Of a DNA stretch of 40,287 nucleotides, positions 9,347 to 23,800 are shown piece by piece. The DNA comes from Dimorphilus gyrociliatus. Taxonomy: Eukaryota > Annelida > Polychaeta > Dinophilidae. Under the pieces are notes generated by a model. The model saw nothing but the letters and a program-made list of their open reading frames with translations. It did no database searches and was not told where the DNA came from. Within the stretch, counting starts at the first letter, position 1. Every line of letters starts with the position of its first letter. A program made the position numbers and the translations under genes. Location of the stretch: the NCBI GenBank assembly GCA_904063045.1, contig CAJFCJ010000009.1, positions 1 to 40,287 on the forward strand, read 5' to 3'.

Positions 9347-11820
9347 ATGATTTTTTTAGTTTTAATAAATATCTTCTTAACTTTAATCGGAAACTTATCG
9401 ACACAAGTAAGCAGTGAAATCTTATAATTCGTGCCTTCTTCCTTCTTCTCTACCTGTTTTTGAACAACCATGCTAAGATAGTTTTTTAATTTATTCCCTT
9501 TTCTCCCTTTTTTTTAGGAATTCCAGCTAAGTTGCCCTGCAGGTTTTTATTTAAATTTTCTGTTAAATATTCTATAAGCTTTATTTAAAGATAATTTAAC
9601 GTAAAAACGTTAATTAAATACCGTCTTACTAGGCGGTGTTTACGAATGGGCGTGAAAAATTTGTTCATACCATAACACCCACTTTTATTTATAGATTGGA
9701 AATTAGATGACAAATTGGGTAGCTGTTTCAAATGGTTCCCTACACCACTCTATTGGGAGGATGCTCAGGCTACTTGTAGAGCGTACGCGCTTTATTCAAT
9801 CGAATAATACTTTTTTGTGAATTAACTTATTTTCCCTTCTAATTAGGTATGGAGCTCATCTCATTGAGACTCTTTCGTATGAAGAAGCTGATATAAAGTT
9901 TACAAAGGCAAAGCTATTTGATAATACTATCACTGAGTTTTGGATAGGTCATTATATGTGATTTATGATTCATTCATGTGTCGTAACTTTGCCCATTATC
10001 TTTTTCAGGCCTTCGCAAGAATAAGAACCAGGTCGTATCGGGCGATACTCTAGAGGACAAAGCCCTCTGGCATGGGTCTGATAGAGAAGCAACCCTATCT
10101 GAGGGTTTTTGGTATTATAATCAACCTAATACGGAATTAGGGGATTGCACCTATTTGAAAGAAAATTCTAATTTTATATACGACAAATACTACTCTCTTG
10201 ACTCTTGTATTGCTAGAAAACCGTTTTTATGTGAAGCAGATGCCTGCTTAGAAGGTTATTTAACTTAGTTCTTGCCTGTCAATCATTACAACTGTCCTTT
10301 TGTTTTATTATGCGTAATTTCCAATATATAGGCCAATTCAGATGCAATGCTGGTAATTGTATCAAGAACTCCTATAAGTGTGATGGAAAGAATGACTGCG
10401 GCGACGATAGTGATGAACTCGCCTGTACGTAATTCTCTTATATTTTTAACAGAAAAATAATAATTTATCCACAAATTTTAGGTCCAAATACTTGTAAATT
10501 TATTGAAAAAGACCCCAGTAAATCAATTATAAAGAGCAACTATGCGGCTAGTGAAGATTGTATATGGCTTCTGGAAACGGAAATCGGAAAGAGGATAAAA
10601 TTAGATGTAAGTAGAGTTAGACGCTCTAAATAAGATTAGCTAATATAATAATTGATGTTATTAATTCATTCATTAGTTTACTAAACTTATAACTGAGAAA
10701 GATAGAGATGTTGTTGAAGTATGGAGTGGAGGAAGGTCTATTTCTACTAGTAGTCTTTTAAGTAGATACTCAGGAGATAGATCAAGCTCTTTACCAAGCG
10801 TATATAGCAATAACAATTTTCTTATCATTCGATTCTATAGCGATTCTGCAAAACAATTAGATGGCTTTGAAGCCAAATGGGCTTCTGGTAATAATTAAAA
10901 TCAACATCATAAACTTGTTGTTTTAATTCATAAGTATTCCATATTTTTAGTTGATAGAGTAACAACTGGTTCGAGAGAGTTAAAAACCAATGGAATATCG
11001 GAACTAACTTCACCTGATTATCCAAATTTCTTATTAGGTGGATTAAGGGAAGAGTGGACTATTGAAGTTGAAAAATGGAATGGAATTATTACTATTGAGG
11101 TTTTACTATACTGTTTAATAATTTCTATTGTATTTTTCAACTTTTCTTTTCATCCTAAATAGAAAGTTGAAATTGAACTAGGAGCTGGAAATTATTTAAT
11201 TGTTAAAGATGGTAAAGAATCCGAAGCTGCTACTCTTGGAATGTATCAAGGAAATTCTGGACCAAGTTACATAACAAGCACCGGCCGATTTTTAAAATTA
11301 TACCTCATTACTGGTAACAAACAAAAAGTTAAAGGATTTAAATTTACATATAAAGAAGGTGAGCTATATTAAATTATATTCAATTCTCTCGTTTAATATT
11401 ACCTTGCGAATATATTTAAGGTTGTGATATTTCAATTGATTCTACTTCCGGTATCATTATTTCACCTGGTTATAATGGAGCTACTACAACATATCCTCCA
11501 TCTCAAACATGTTTGTGGAATATTACTTCTCCTGGTGGTTCGAAATTAACTTTCCAATTCGATTCGAAATCAAAACTTGCCAAATATGGACTTTCTGATA
11601 CGATAAAGGTGAATTTCGTAATTATATCTTTTTATCCGTAACGATATGACTATTAACAGATTTTCGACGACATAAACAATCCCACTCAAGTTGCTTCTAT
11701 ATCAAAAACTGATCAGACAATTGGCCCAACTTACGAGGCTACCTCTGGATCGGCTTCTATTGTATTTACAACTGGGGCTGTTGAAGCTGGAATAGGTTTT
11801 AAAGCGACATTCTCGGGCGG
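9347..11820 (+). other. Receptor N-terminus: signal peptide, C-type lectin, LDLa, three CUB domains (exons 1-12 part)
   Basis: Exons 9347-9406, 9518-9542, 9695-9782, 9847-9947, 10009-10254 (signal peptide and CTLD); 10332-10424 (LDLa, with [13 protein letters not shown]); 10482-10606 and 10677-10887 (CUB1); 10951-11099 and 11163-11358 (CUB2); 11421-11608 and the start of 11660-12182 (CUB3). The CTLD has the conserved CPADW, WIGL and terminal Cys pair. The calcium/sugar motifs EPN/QPD and WND are not visible, although a QPN is present, so sugar binding is doubtful. The LDLa module keeps its acidic calcium cage. The exon at 9847-9947 ends in a weak GTCATT donor. Confidence 0.9.
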
Positions 11821-14800
11821 TTGTGAGAAACCACAATTTAACACCAATACTCAATCCACCGCTATTAATTTGGCTTTAAAAGGAAAAATTACAGTTACTT
11901 GTAAAGAGGGTTATGCATTCACTCAAGAAGAACACCAACAAAAGACATCTGTTGAAATGATTTGCGAAGTTAACGGGTGGAACGTTCACGCTATACCAAA
12001 CTGTGAAGCTGTGTCTTGTAATATACCTCCAGTTCTAAATAATGGATACGTTATCGAATCAACTGGAATTACATTTGGAAAGACTGTAAAATATAATTGT
12101 AGAAATGGATTTAGAATGGTCGGTGATGCAACAATTACTTGTCAGAAAACTGGGCAGTGGACAAGCAAGCCATCTTGTATAGGTAGATATTTGTTTTCAA
12201 CTGATTTCAACTTCAAATTTGAATTCGCTAACTAACGTTTCTCAATTTTATCAGCAACATCCTGCGATGATAAATTCAGTAGTAGCAACTTTCCCGGAAA
12301 AAAATTAGAATCAGGGCAAGGAGAAGATTACGGATCTGTTTGGTCTTTCACTTGTTCACCTGGTCAGGAATTAACTATATATCCCACAGTAGTCTGTTTG
12401 GGAAACGATTGGTCTTCAACATCTAATCTCGCATGCTCAGGTAGGTTGTCGATTTGATTTAATCTGCGAAGGAAAGTTTTAATTCTCCTTAATTTTCAGA
12501 CATAATTTGTAAAATTCCAACCGTTGATAAAGCTACATTTACACCAAATACTCCTCCTAAAGTCAATGAAGAAATATCTGTTTCTTGCGCAACTGGATAC
12601 AAAATAGAAGGCAATTCCGTCATGAAGTGTCTGGAAACTGGAATTTTTAACGAAATACCAAAATGTATTGGTAAGTAGAGAAATAAATTAAATAGATTTC
12701 ATATTTCATAAATTTTGTTTGTTGAATAGATGACAATGAATGCGATAATCCAGCAAAACATAAATGTACCGGTAATGCCATCTGTGTAAATACGGAGGGA
12801 AGTCACGAATGCGAATGTCCAAGTGGTTATCAATTGACAGCAAATAAAACATCGTGCGAAGATTTTAATGAATGTGATGTGGGCAATGGAGATTGTGATC
12901 ATAAATGCTCAAATTCTGAAGGTAAATTAAAAACTTTGCTCGAGTACTAGCATCAATTTTTCATCGTTCTTTCCAATTATTTAATAGGAAGCTATGAATG
13001 TTCGTGCAACAACGGGTTTGTTCTTTTTGATGAGGATGGAAAGAATGGTTTCTTCATTCCATCAGGAGAAACTGGTAGAGAATCTTGGAATAAATTTCAC
13101 TTGAATCATACTTGCATACGTAAGTTACTATTATTTGAAATACGAACAAAAAAATGCTCATTCTATTAATATTCATTCAGGCGTTCGATGTCCTATTTTC
13201 AAACCTGATGATCTTCCTAATGGCGTTATTCTTGGCCTCAATAACCTACCATCTTATCAAGATAAAGTATATATAACATGCGATCTAGGTTATCAGTTAG
13301 CAGCTAATGAGCCAAATTTTTTGACTTGCACCGCATCGGGACAATACGATCGTTCTCCCCCACCATGTTTAAGTTTGTAGAATAAATATTAATACATTTT
13401 TTATACTGTTCTTTTTTTAAATCTAAACTTCTCTTTTCAGGGGCAAACTGTACAAAACCAAAAAAAGATCAAAATATTCAAGGTTATTATCCAACTGTTA
13501 CGCAATCGCAAGTTGCCTATGGAGAAACTATGGATCTTATATGCAACAGACTAACATTGAACGCAAAGATCTATTCAGAAAGGTGTGAATATGACTCAAG
13601 AACTCATACCTATGAAATAGTCGCCGGCGTTGGTCGAATTTGCGATAATGGTCAATATATACTTTAGCAATAACTTTAGTAAATTTCTCACCTTTACTTT
13701 ATTAATCCTATTTGAACAGTTCTTGATTGCGGTCGATTGGATAAGGTTGAAGGGGTTGAGCCATTTTCCGTAACAACAGCAACTACGTTTGGTGGAGAGG
13801 CTGATTTTGTTTGTAAAAATTTGTTTACCCTTAAAGGATCGCAAGTTCAAGTGACGACGACTGCTCTCCCACCTGGAAAACTCCATTGCCGTGGACGTTT
13901 TTGGAATTTAGGAGATTTACGTTGTGAAGGTAAAATATTAATACAATTTAATGAATAGTATTCATAATTAATTAAGGAAAATATGTGTAACCTAGGTGAC
14001 ACTTGTTCCGATCCTGGTACTCCTGCTGGAGGAAAACAAATTGCTACCAGCTACACAGTCAACTCGGATGCCATATTCACATGTGATCGACCTGGTTTTC
14101 AGCCAACATTTCCCAATATAACATGTATAAGCGATACAACGGTGAAATGGAGTGGACCAATCCCAACTTGCGATGGTTGGTTATAATTCAATTACTTATT
14201 GTAATAACGCTTTCTCTTTTTAAATAGACGTTGAAGTACCAGTTTTTCAAAATTGCCCATCGAGTACAATTTCTATCGACAAGTTAAAGGCAGCAAACAT
14301 TCCGCAAGTTACAGCAACGGATAATTCTGGCCTTGTTAAATCATTCACAGTCAATCCGATTTGGTTTTCTTCTAATGTAGCTCTTAAAGAAACTCTTGAT
14401 GTTACCTATACAGCAGAAGATCACGCTGGAAATCAGGCAAAATGTTCATTTACAATAAGAGTTAAAGGTATTACAATCTGTACACTTGGAAATCTAATAT
14501 TGACTTTTTAACATATTATTAATACTGTTCTTAGATGATCAACCACCATCTATTTCTTGTCCAACCTCGTACGTCCATAGAATTACCGAAAATAGGATTG
14601 GCTATAGTGTTACAGATAATAATGCAGCTACCGCCACCGATAATCTTGGAACACCAACTATTACGTACAATCCTTCAACTATTGATTATACAACGAATGA
14701 TGCTCTTGATAGAACCAACTATGTGATATCTGCTACCGCAACAGATTCCGATGGAAATTCGGCTAGTTGCAAATATATGATCACTGTTATACGTAAGATT

Positions 14801-17800
14801 TGTATAATATCCTTTTTAAAGTCATCTGATGATTGTTGTTATTCTTGTTTTTAGCTGAAAAATGTCAACTTTGGGCTATTAAAGCACCGAAAGATGGATA
14901 TGCCGCAACACCTTGCGCTTTGAACCAAGGAACAGGAATTGCCAGTTGTCGTTTCAGATGCAACTCTGGTAAAGTTCCTCGACACATTTCTCCAGCTGGA
15001 ACAAATAATATAGGTAGTTTCACTATGGAGTATAAATGCGATTCGACAAAAGTCGATGCCGTTTGGAGTTGGGAATACGAGAGTGGAAAATTCTTGGACT
15101 ATGTTCCAGATTGCCAAGGTTTGCTATTCTATCATATGTCAAAATTTCAATGTTTTTCATCTTATGTCAAATATAGACGCCATTCCTGCAAGATACTTGA
15201 TAGAGTATGATATCACATATGAGGCATCAACGTCTATTCCAACAAACAAGAACTGTGATCAACATTACTCGAGTGAAATGCAAATTAGAGCTTCAAATGA
15301 TACGAATTTCTTAAATGTAATGAACAAGAGATGCAGTGCAGTCTTAGAAAATCTCTATTCATATGATCTAAGCTTTCAGTCCAAGTATTTCAATTACCAA
15401 CAAACCTCAAGCGATTCTGTAAAGTATCATCTCGGATTCTTTGTCGGACCTAACAGTCTATTAAAACTATCTCAAGATATTTGTAAATTTATAATACTTA
15501 TCAATCTACAATTATCATTTGACGAATTCCCAACTGGAGAGATACCAGCTACAAATGACTGTCCACGACTTGTTCAGAGAAATGATACAGACTCTACTGT
15601 CAGCACAAGGATAGATAATAATTTTATCTGCCCAAAAGGAGAGAAGCTCGTTTTAAGTTCTGCAAAATTGAGTTTATGCGGTAGGAAAATATTTTTATCT
15701 TCTGAAAACCCTTGAATACCTATTTATAATAATTTTTCCTAATAGTAAAGTGCGATAAGGGCACTTATTTCAATGAAACTTCGAACGATTGTCTACCTTG
15801 TCCGGCTGGTCAATACCAGGATGAGTTTGGTAGGAGTGAATGTAAAAAGTGTGGCGATGATGAGTGGACTCCTTCCGAGGGTTCACTTACCCAGTCGGAT
15901 TGCAAACGTAATTGCTTTATTAAATATTATTTCATGCTTTTAACGGTCTTGTTATGTTTTAGCTGCCTGTAAAACTTATGGCATGATTTCTGCCACTAAA
16001 GTTGGACCCTGTGTAGAGTGTGCTGCAAATTCATACATGATTGACTCATCTAATTGCCAACCTTGTGACGGATCTAAAAAAACTGAAGGCACCGGTAAAA
16101 GCTCTCCAGACGATTGCAAAGAACCTTGCGCACTTGGTTTTTTCTCTAGGAAAACTGGTTTTACAGCTTGCGAAAAATGTCCAGTAAATTTTTATTCGGA
16201 GGTATCAGCTTCAACAACTTGTAAGGAATGCGCCGGAACTGAGTATACAGTGACTGACGAATCAAAAAGTTCATCTGATTGCCTAGACGCTGGTAAGTAA
16301 AAAATAACTCTAAACTAGTTATTCAAGTATTCCACTCATTAAAATTACTGTACAGTTGCGAATTTGTGCAATGGAGCATTGGCTTGTAGCAATCAGGGAA
16401 CTTGTAGTGTTCAGAACCATAAGAAAATATGCTCTTGCAACGCAGGTTTATATTATAAAAAGTGTAAATATTCTTAATTAAAATCTAATTATCTCTTTCA
16501 CAAAGGTTACGATGGAGAATCCTGCGAAAATCAAATAAATCATTGTCTATCTAGTCCTTGTTATAACGGTGGTACTTGCAACGGAAAAGTTAACGGTTTT
16601 ACATGTTCCTGCCCAAGTAAATAGCTTTCTTTAATAAATTATTAAATCTAATTAAAATAATTAGATGAAATTATATAATCATATATTCATATTAAATATT
16701 TATTAGATGGAATTACCGGCGATCGATGTGAAACTACAACCAAACGCTGTACATCAACGACATGCACATTCGGATTCTGCAAAGACAATCCTTTCGATAC
16801 AGAATGTCTCTGTCCACCAGGCTATACAGGATCAAGGTTTTATCTCCTAATTGTACGAAAATAACCTATTCTAATAAATCTACTATTGTATATAGCTGCG
16901 AGCAATCATCGGATATTTGCGCAAATAATCCCTGTAAAAACAATGGTGAATGCAGAACAAGTGGTTCTAAAGGAGTTCATATTGAATGTCATTGCGACTT
17001 TTCTAGATTCTTTGGAAAACGTTGCGAATTTTCCAAAGGTTCGACTTCTTAAACATTTCACATCAACAGTTGTTATAATTATATTTTTATCTAAAATTTA
17101 GAACCTTGTAGTATAAATCCATGCTTATACGGTGGAGTTTGCGAAAGCGTCGACGAAATTGAATACAAGTGTAAGTGCTCTCCAGGATTTAGTGGTAAAA
17201 ATTGCGAAATAGTACCACCTTGTACCCCTAATATTTGTGGAGATTCTGGAATATGTAAATTTGATTTCAAAGTCCATAATCATATTTGCATATGCAAAGA
17301 GGGCTATGTAGCCGGTATGTAAAGACTTTAAATATCTTGTTAATAGGATAATTAACTATATATTCATAATCAATTAAGCCATCGGAGCTAATAATAATAC
17401 ATGGTTACAAAGTATAACTGGTAAGTCTGTGATTATATAAATAGAAGCATTAATAAATCAATTAGGCAAATGTAATTAATATTTTTTCAAATTAAGCTGC
17501 ATCTGTTGGACAATGCGTCAAGAGTAACGCCTGTACATCTAGCCCTTGTCAGAATAATGCTGTATGTGAGCAAAAGAATACTGGAGTGGGATACGAGTAT
17601 GTGAAAACTTCATTTAAAGATAATTAGTTCAGTAATAATTAAATTTTAATTTATAAAGGTGTAAATGTAAACCAGGCTATTCTGGTGGAAACTGTCAGAA
17701 TAATATTGATGAATGCGCAATAAAACCGTGCGGAAGGTATCATTCTATTTTCGATTTCATCTTATCTGACATGACAATACTTATCTAACTTTCTTCTATC

Positions 17801-20800
17801 TTGTTTTCAAAAAGATACGGCGAAAAATGCGAAGATCTTATAGCAGACTATAAGTGTACTTGTCAAACTGGCGTAACAGGTGAAATTCACTTGCTTCATA
17901 TATATACGAAAAAAAATATTACATTCATCTACTTCTCTAATTTAGGAAAGAATTGCGATGGCTTTGAGGACAAATGTGTTTCTAATCCGTGTGATCCAAC
18001 TGGAACGAATAGCACTATATTTGACAATGGATGCGAAAAGATTTTGAACAGTTATATTTGCCACTGCAAAGGTTTGTAATCAGGCTATCAGGCTATAAGA
18101 AAGAGTTATTAAAGTTTACTTTTTTTTCAGATGGATTTGAAGGACAGGATTGCGGGGTAAATATCAACGATTGTCCTGGAAATATCTGTCGCCACGGTGG
18201 TGTCTGTAAAGATTTAGTAAACGATTGGCAATGCGACTGTAAGTCAGGATGGACTGGTAAATTTTGCGAGACTCCAAAAGATTTCTGTCAAGCTTCTCCC
18301 TGTACAAATGGCGGAACGTGCTTTAATTCAGAAAATGGATACTTCTGCTTGTAAATTTCCACTTCTTTTGACATATTTTTACTAAAAACTGGATCGTTTT
18401 TTATCTTTTTTTCCCTTAACTAGATGTAGGGCAGGCGATCACGGAAAAACTTGTAATGTAGACTCGAGAATGTGCACTAAAGTTGATGCTTGTATTGACA
18501 ATGATGCCACCTGTAGCGACAATAACGATGGTAGTGCAACTTGTACTTGTTCAAGAAGTTCGTTTTTATCTACATTCATTAGAATAACAATTATTAAGTC
18601 CATTTTTTTCTTTTAAAGACTATATCGGAGAGAGCTGTCACATTAAGAGAGACTTTTGTAGTGGTTTAGGCATCTGCTTGAATGGAGGTCAATGCTCCTA
18701 TACTAAGGGTGGCTTTTCCTGCAATTGTCCCGAAGGTATTTTTTCTTCCCTCCTCTTTTCTATATCTTGATACTTTATCTTCTAATATACATTTGTTGTT
18801 TGAATTTTTCGTTCAGACTTTAGCGGTGATATTTGTGAGATCAGTCACGACGATTGTCAAGGAAAGACTTGCTTATCCGCAGCGGCAACTTGCGTTGATG
18901 GTGTTGGGGATTACTTTTGCGAATGTCCTTTGGGAAAAATCGGAGACGACTGCAGTAGAGGTAAGATTTTCCTCGTATAACTTAATTAGACAGTAAAACT
19001 ATTAACGGTTACACTTCTATTTTAAGATGCTGATCGTAATTTTGAACTTGTTTTCTCCTCTCCTACTCGAACGGCTATGGCTTTCCAACGTTATCCATTT
19101 ATATTAAATGTAACTGAGTTTACAGTAAGCGTAGGAGCTATTTTCGATATAGGAGAGATCAGAGGGACCTTTCTTACTCTCTTTGGTTTAGAGTAAGTCC
19201 TTTTTCTTGTTTCTGAAAGATCCAGATAGCTTAATTAATTCTCACTAAAAATTCACATAGACATCGCTATCTTACTTCCGATCGGAAAGAGATATTGAAA
19301 ATAAATGAAAGATCAGTAAAGACTACGTTGAACGGAAAAGAAAAGGAATTTAATTTCCCTAATAACGCTCTATTTAATGATGGTCTATGGCATTTTATAG
19401 GTACACTATTACTATTCTTCCTTTTATCATCTTCTATCCTTTACAATTTGATAATTTCTAGGCATAAGTTGGACTGGTAGCACTGGTAAATTAGATATTT
19501 ATATTGACGGTCTCCTAAGAGATACTCAAACCTTTGGAAAAGGCGCAGAATTGCCTGAATAGTATGTTCGTTCAAATGAACATTTTCATTCAATATTAAT
19601 TCTTTTATTTACTTAGTGGCCTATTTGTTCTTGGAAGTGAAATGGATGCAACGGGACACAGACCAGTAGAAAAGTTTGGTTTTACTGGCGCACTTTCTCA
19701 AGTAACAATGTGGAATAGACCTCTATCTTTGCAAGAAATGAGAAATGTTCTATCGAAAACTTTATTAACCCCTAATCAACTTCCTAAGGATTTCATATCA
19801 TTGTGGGATAACTATATATCATCGGAAGGCGTTGATACCCGTGAATTTTGCTTTAGTCAACTAAATTGCCAACAAAATTTGAACGGTAATTTAAATTAAA
19901 GACAATCTGTAATTAAATAATAATAATTAAATATTTCATTAAAGTTGACAAAACTCCACCCGTTATTCTTAATTGCCCTGCGGAACCAATTGAAAAATAC
20001 GGATCAAAAAGACACACTATACTTTCATGGGATGATTTAACCGCCAACGAAGTTAACTCTACAATCAGTATCAAACATCCGAAAGATAGACCTTTTGTTT
20101 GGGGATATTATAGGAATTTGGCTGTAGCTTCAGATACAGCTGGGAATAGAGGAACTTGTTTCTTCCATGTTTTCGTTCAATGTAAGATTCGATTCGTTTA
20201 TGGAGAAATTAATTAAATATTTCTTTAATTTTTCCCGTAGATCATCAACAATGTTCAGCTCCAACAACCCCTAGTCAAGGAACCATTTCATGCAAAGATT
20301 ATGGCCTCTTCTCAGCGTGTAAAGTAATTTGTAATGACGATCATATAATTCCTTACAATACTCCAACTTATTATTCTTGTGGACCTATGAAGAGTTATAA
20401 TGTTAAGAATAAGTTTTTGGACTTTAAACTTGACAGCTGCGAGCGTAAGTCAATAATCTTAAACTAGGAAAGATTGAAATAAAATGTCCACTTTGTCTCC
20501 CACTCTCTCTCTCTCTCTCTAGCATACAAACCGAAGACTATCAAAATAACTCTAAATTTCCAGTATTCCGTACCAACTTGTGATGATGCTCAGAGAGCGG
20601 CAGCTTCCGATCATTTAAATTCGGTTATATCAAGTCTCGATACTATCTGGAAGAGACCTGATGGTAGTGGAGCATTTTGTGGTACGACAGGCTGCGATGC
20701 ATCAAACGTTCAATTTGAGGTAATTGTAGACTATAAATATAGAAAAATGAATAATACTACAGAAATAAATTCGCCAACAGGCGAAATGCCAAACATCTAA

Positions 20801-23800
20801 GAGAAGGAGGAGAGCAACAGGAGCTAAAATTGCAGTTACTGGCGTGCTTAGTGGCAGCATACCGTGAGTATTCCCATTTTATATGATACCGGATTTCCTA
20901 TATTCATCTGTCCTTCAGTCCACTTGTTGAACGAAAGAATCCAGATGATACCTTGTCGCCTGTAGATGTCTTAAAACAAGAGCTAATAGATAATTCTGCT
21001 GCACCAATTGTTAGTATTGTTGATTCTCGAGAACTTTCGTAAATCTATTTATACTAATATTTGTTTATATCTTTTTAGCCTGGAAACAATAATGCAGTTC
21101 CAGATTACAGTACTCTTAGTTTAGGTCCACAAGGAATCTGCCCACCAGGACAAGTTGACTTTGGAAAAGGCTGCGGTAAATGATAGCATTTTAGTTTACT
21201 TACTCTAAATTAATCGATTTCCTGCCTTCTTAAATTAACAGTTGAATGTAGTAGAGGAACTAAAGAAGACGGAGGCGTTTGCAAACCATGTCCCATAGGA
21301 GAATACCAAGATGATCTTGCTCAAACAACCTGTAAACCTTGTCCAACTGGAACAACGGAACTAGCTGGTACATCAAGTGTAAATGACTGTCACGGTAAAT
21401 TTCTTTATCCTTTTATCAATTAAAAAACTGATGACAATGATCATTTCTTAGAAAAATGTTCATCTGGAAGAATGTTCGATAAAACTACAAGTCAATGCGT
21501 TGAATGTCCAATCGGATTTTATCAGAATGAAGAAGGTTCTTTCTTCTGTAAACCTTGCGATTCCATGAAAACAACCCTAGCAAAAGAATCAAACAATGTT
21601 AATCAATGTATTGGTAAGTAATTCGACAGGCTAAAAAAGAAAATATTTCATTTTTAAAATGTTATTTAAACGTTTTCAGATGTTTGTCCGGATGGAGAAG
21701 AAATGATACCAGGTACTGCTACTCGCGATTGTCGCAACTGTACATACGGATTCTACAGAAAAGCTGGAATTGAAGAAAGCTGTACTAAATGTCCCATTGG
21801 TAAAACGACCCCAGAGTTAAGATCGGTTACAGAAAGCCAATGTACCCTTAGTAAGTGATGAGAAGAATAGTTTTCAACGTACAATGTTACTAATTTTAAT
21901 GATAATAATAAAACAGTATATTGTTTGATGGGACAACAACCTAAGTCAGCTACTGAATGCGAAGACTGTCCTAAAGGTAGCTATCAAGATAAGGAGGGTT
22001 GGCCCAAGTGTAAAACCTGTCCAGATGATAAAGGAACAATAGCTGAGGGCTCTACAAAAGAATCTCAATGTTTAAGTTAGTTAATAATTCATTTAACTGC
22101 ATTAATTACTATGATTAAATGTGTAAAATTTTTCTATTTATAGTAAAATGTGATGCCGGAAAGGAAAGTAAGAATTCACAATGTGTCGATTGTGAAATTA
22201 TTTCGTTTAAACCCAAGAGGGGAGTTGAATCCTGCACGGAATGTCCAACTGAATTAAGAACTAGAGCACCAGGGTCTAAATTTCCAGGCGACTGTGTCCT
22301 CAAGAGATGTACCCTTGGAGAAAAATTGATAAATTCCCAAGTGGAACCTGGTTCATGTGAGAAATGTCCTGAAGATTTTTACCAAGACACATTGTATCAG
22401 ACTACTTGTAAGGCATGCCCAAACAATAAATTAACAATTGGTATAGGTAGTAAGAACGAAAGCGACTGTATAGGTAAATTGAAAACTGACAACTTGATTA
22501 GACGTACAACTATTAATGCTTTAAACTTTCATTAGACGACTGTCCTATTGGACAAGGATTTAATTTTGCATCGAGAACTTGTGAACTTTGTGATCAAGGG
22601 ACGATCAGAGTCAACGGAACGAAACCAGTATGTACCCAGTGTTCAAGGCATACTTATCAAGATGAAAGGGGGCAGCAGAGTTGCAAACCATGTCCCAATT
22701 CTAGACAGACAAATTCGGAGGGTGCAAAATTTGAAAGCGATTGTCTTGGTAAATATAAAAGTATAATACTGTTTTGAAGTACCTTCTAATCATTTCAATC
22801 CTTCGTAGACCCTTGCAAAGTAAGTAAACTTTGCCCAAAGGGTACTAAATGCCAATTTGTAAATGGTAAAGTAAATTGTCCATGCGAAATCAGCCACTAT
22901 GTTACCAACAACACAAATATTACTCATCCAGAATGCACTCGTATGTAACTGCTATATCAATAAAACGATTAAAGAGACTAATAATTTTAAACTTGAACTC
23001 ATGTAGAACTGTGTGGAAATCCTGAATATTGCGTGAATGGAATTTGCGATAGCAGCTATGTTAATGACGAAATTCCACCTTGCAAATGTAATTCTGGTTG
23101 GGAAGGACCACGTTGTGATAACTTGAAAAAAGGTTAGTTGTTACTACAAAAATTTATTATATAAACGTTTCTTTAAAACAGAGGATTCGTATACTAAGTA
23201 CATTATTGGAGGATCTATTGGTGGTGCTGTATTCTTAATCCTACTCTGTATTGCCATAGCATACGCCGTGTATAGGTAAAACTAATGAGATAGAACTACT
23301 CCATTCGGAATTAATATAAAACTGTATCATCTATTTTAGGTCGAATTATAAGAACAAGAAAAATGCTTTAGATGAGAAAAAGTTTAAAGAAAACGAACCA
23401 GTAATTGCACCATCAGGTTTGCCTCAACACAATCCATCAATGGCTACCCTATCAAGGATAGGACCAGGTATTTAATATTCAATTTTAATATTTGATATCA
23501 TATTATTATTCATGTTATAATTATAAAATGATAGAACAATATCATTTCATAATTAATTTTACATTTTCTAATGGCTTAATTAATTCCGAAACAAAAAGGT
23601 TCCATAGTGGCAACAGGATATGAACCGAGTCTTTTCGGTATAAACAGTGATATTTTGTAGTGTTTTATATCTTGTATTTGACCTTTAACAAACTTTTTCC
23701 ATATATTATTGCACCATCTTATTTTCTAATTGATGTCTTTTCTCTATTAATTGAATTTTTCTTAGACAATTTAAACCACTTGATATTTAAAAAAAAAACA

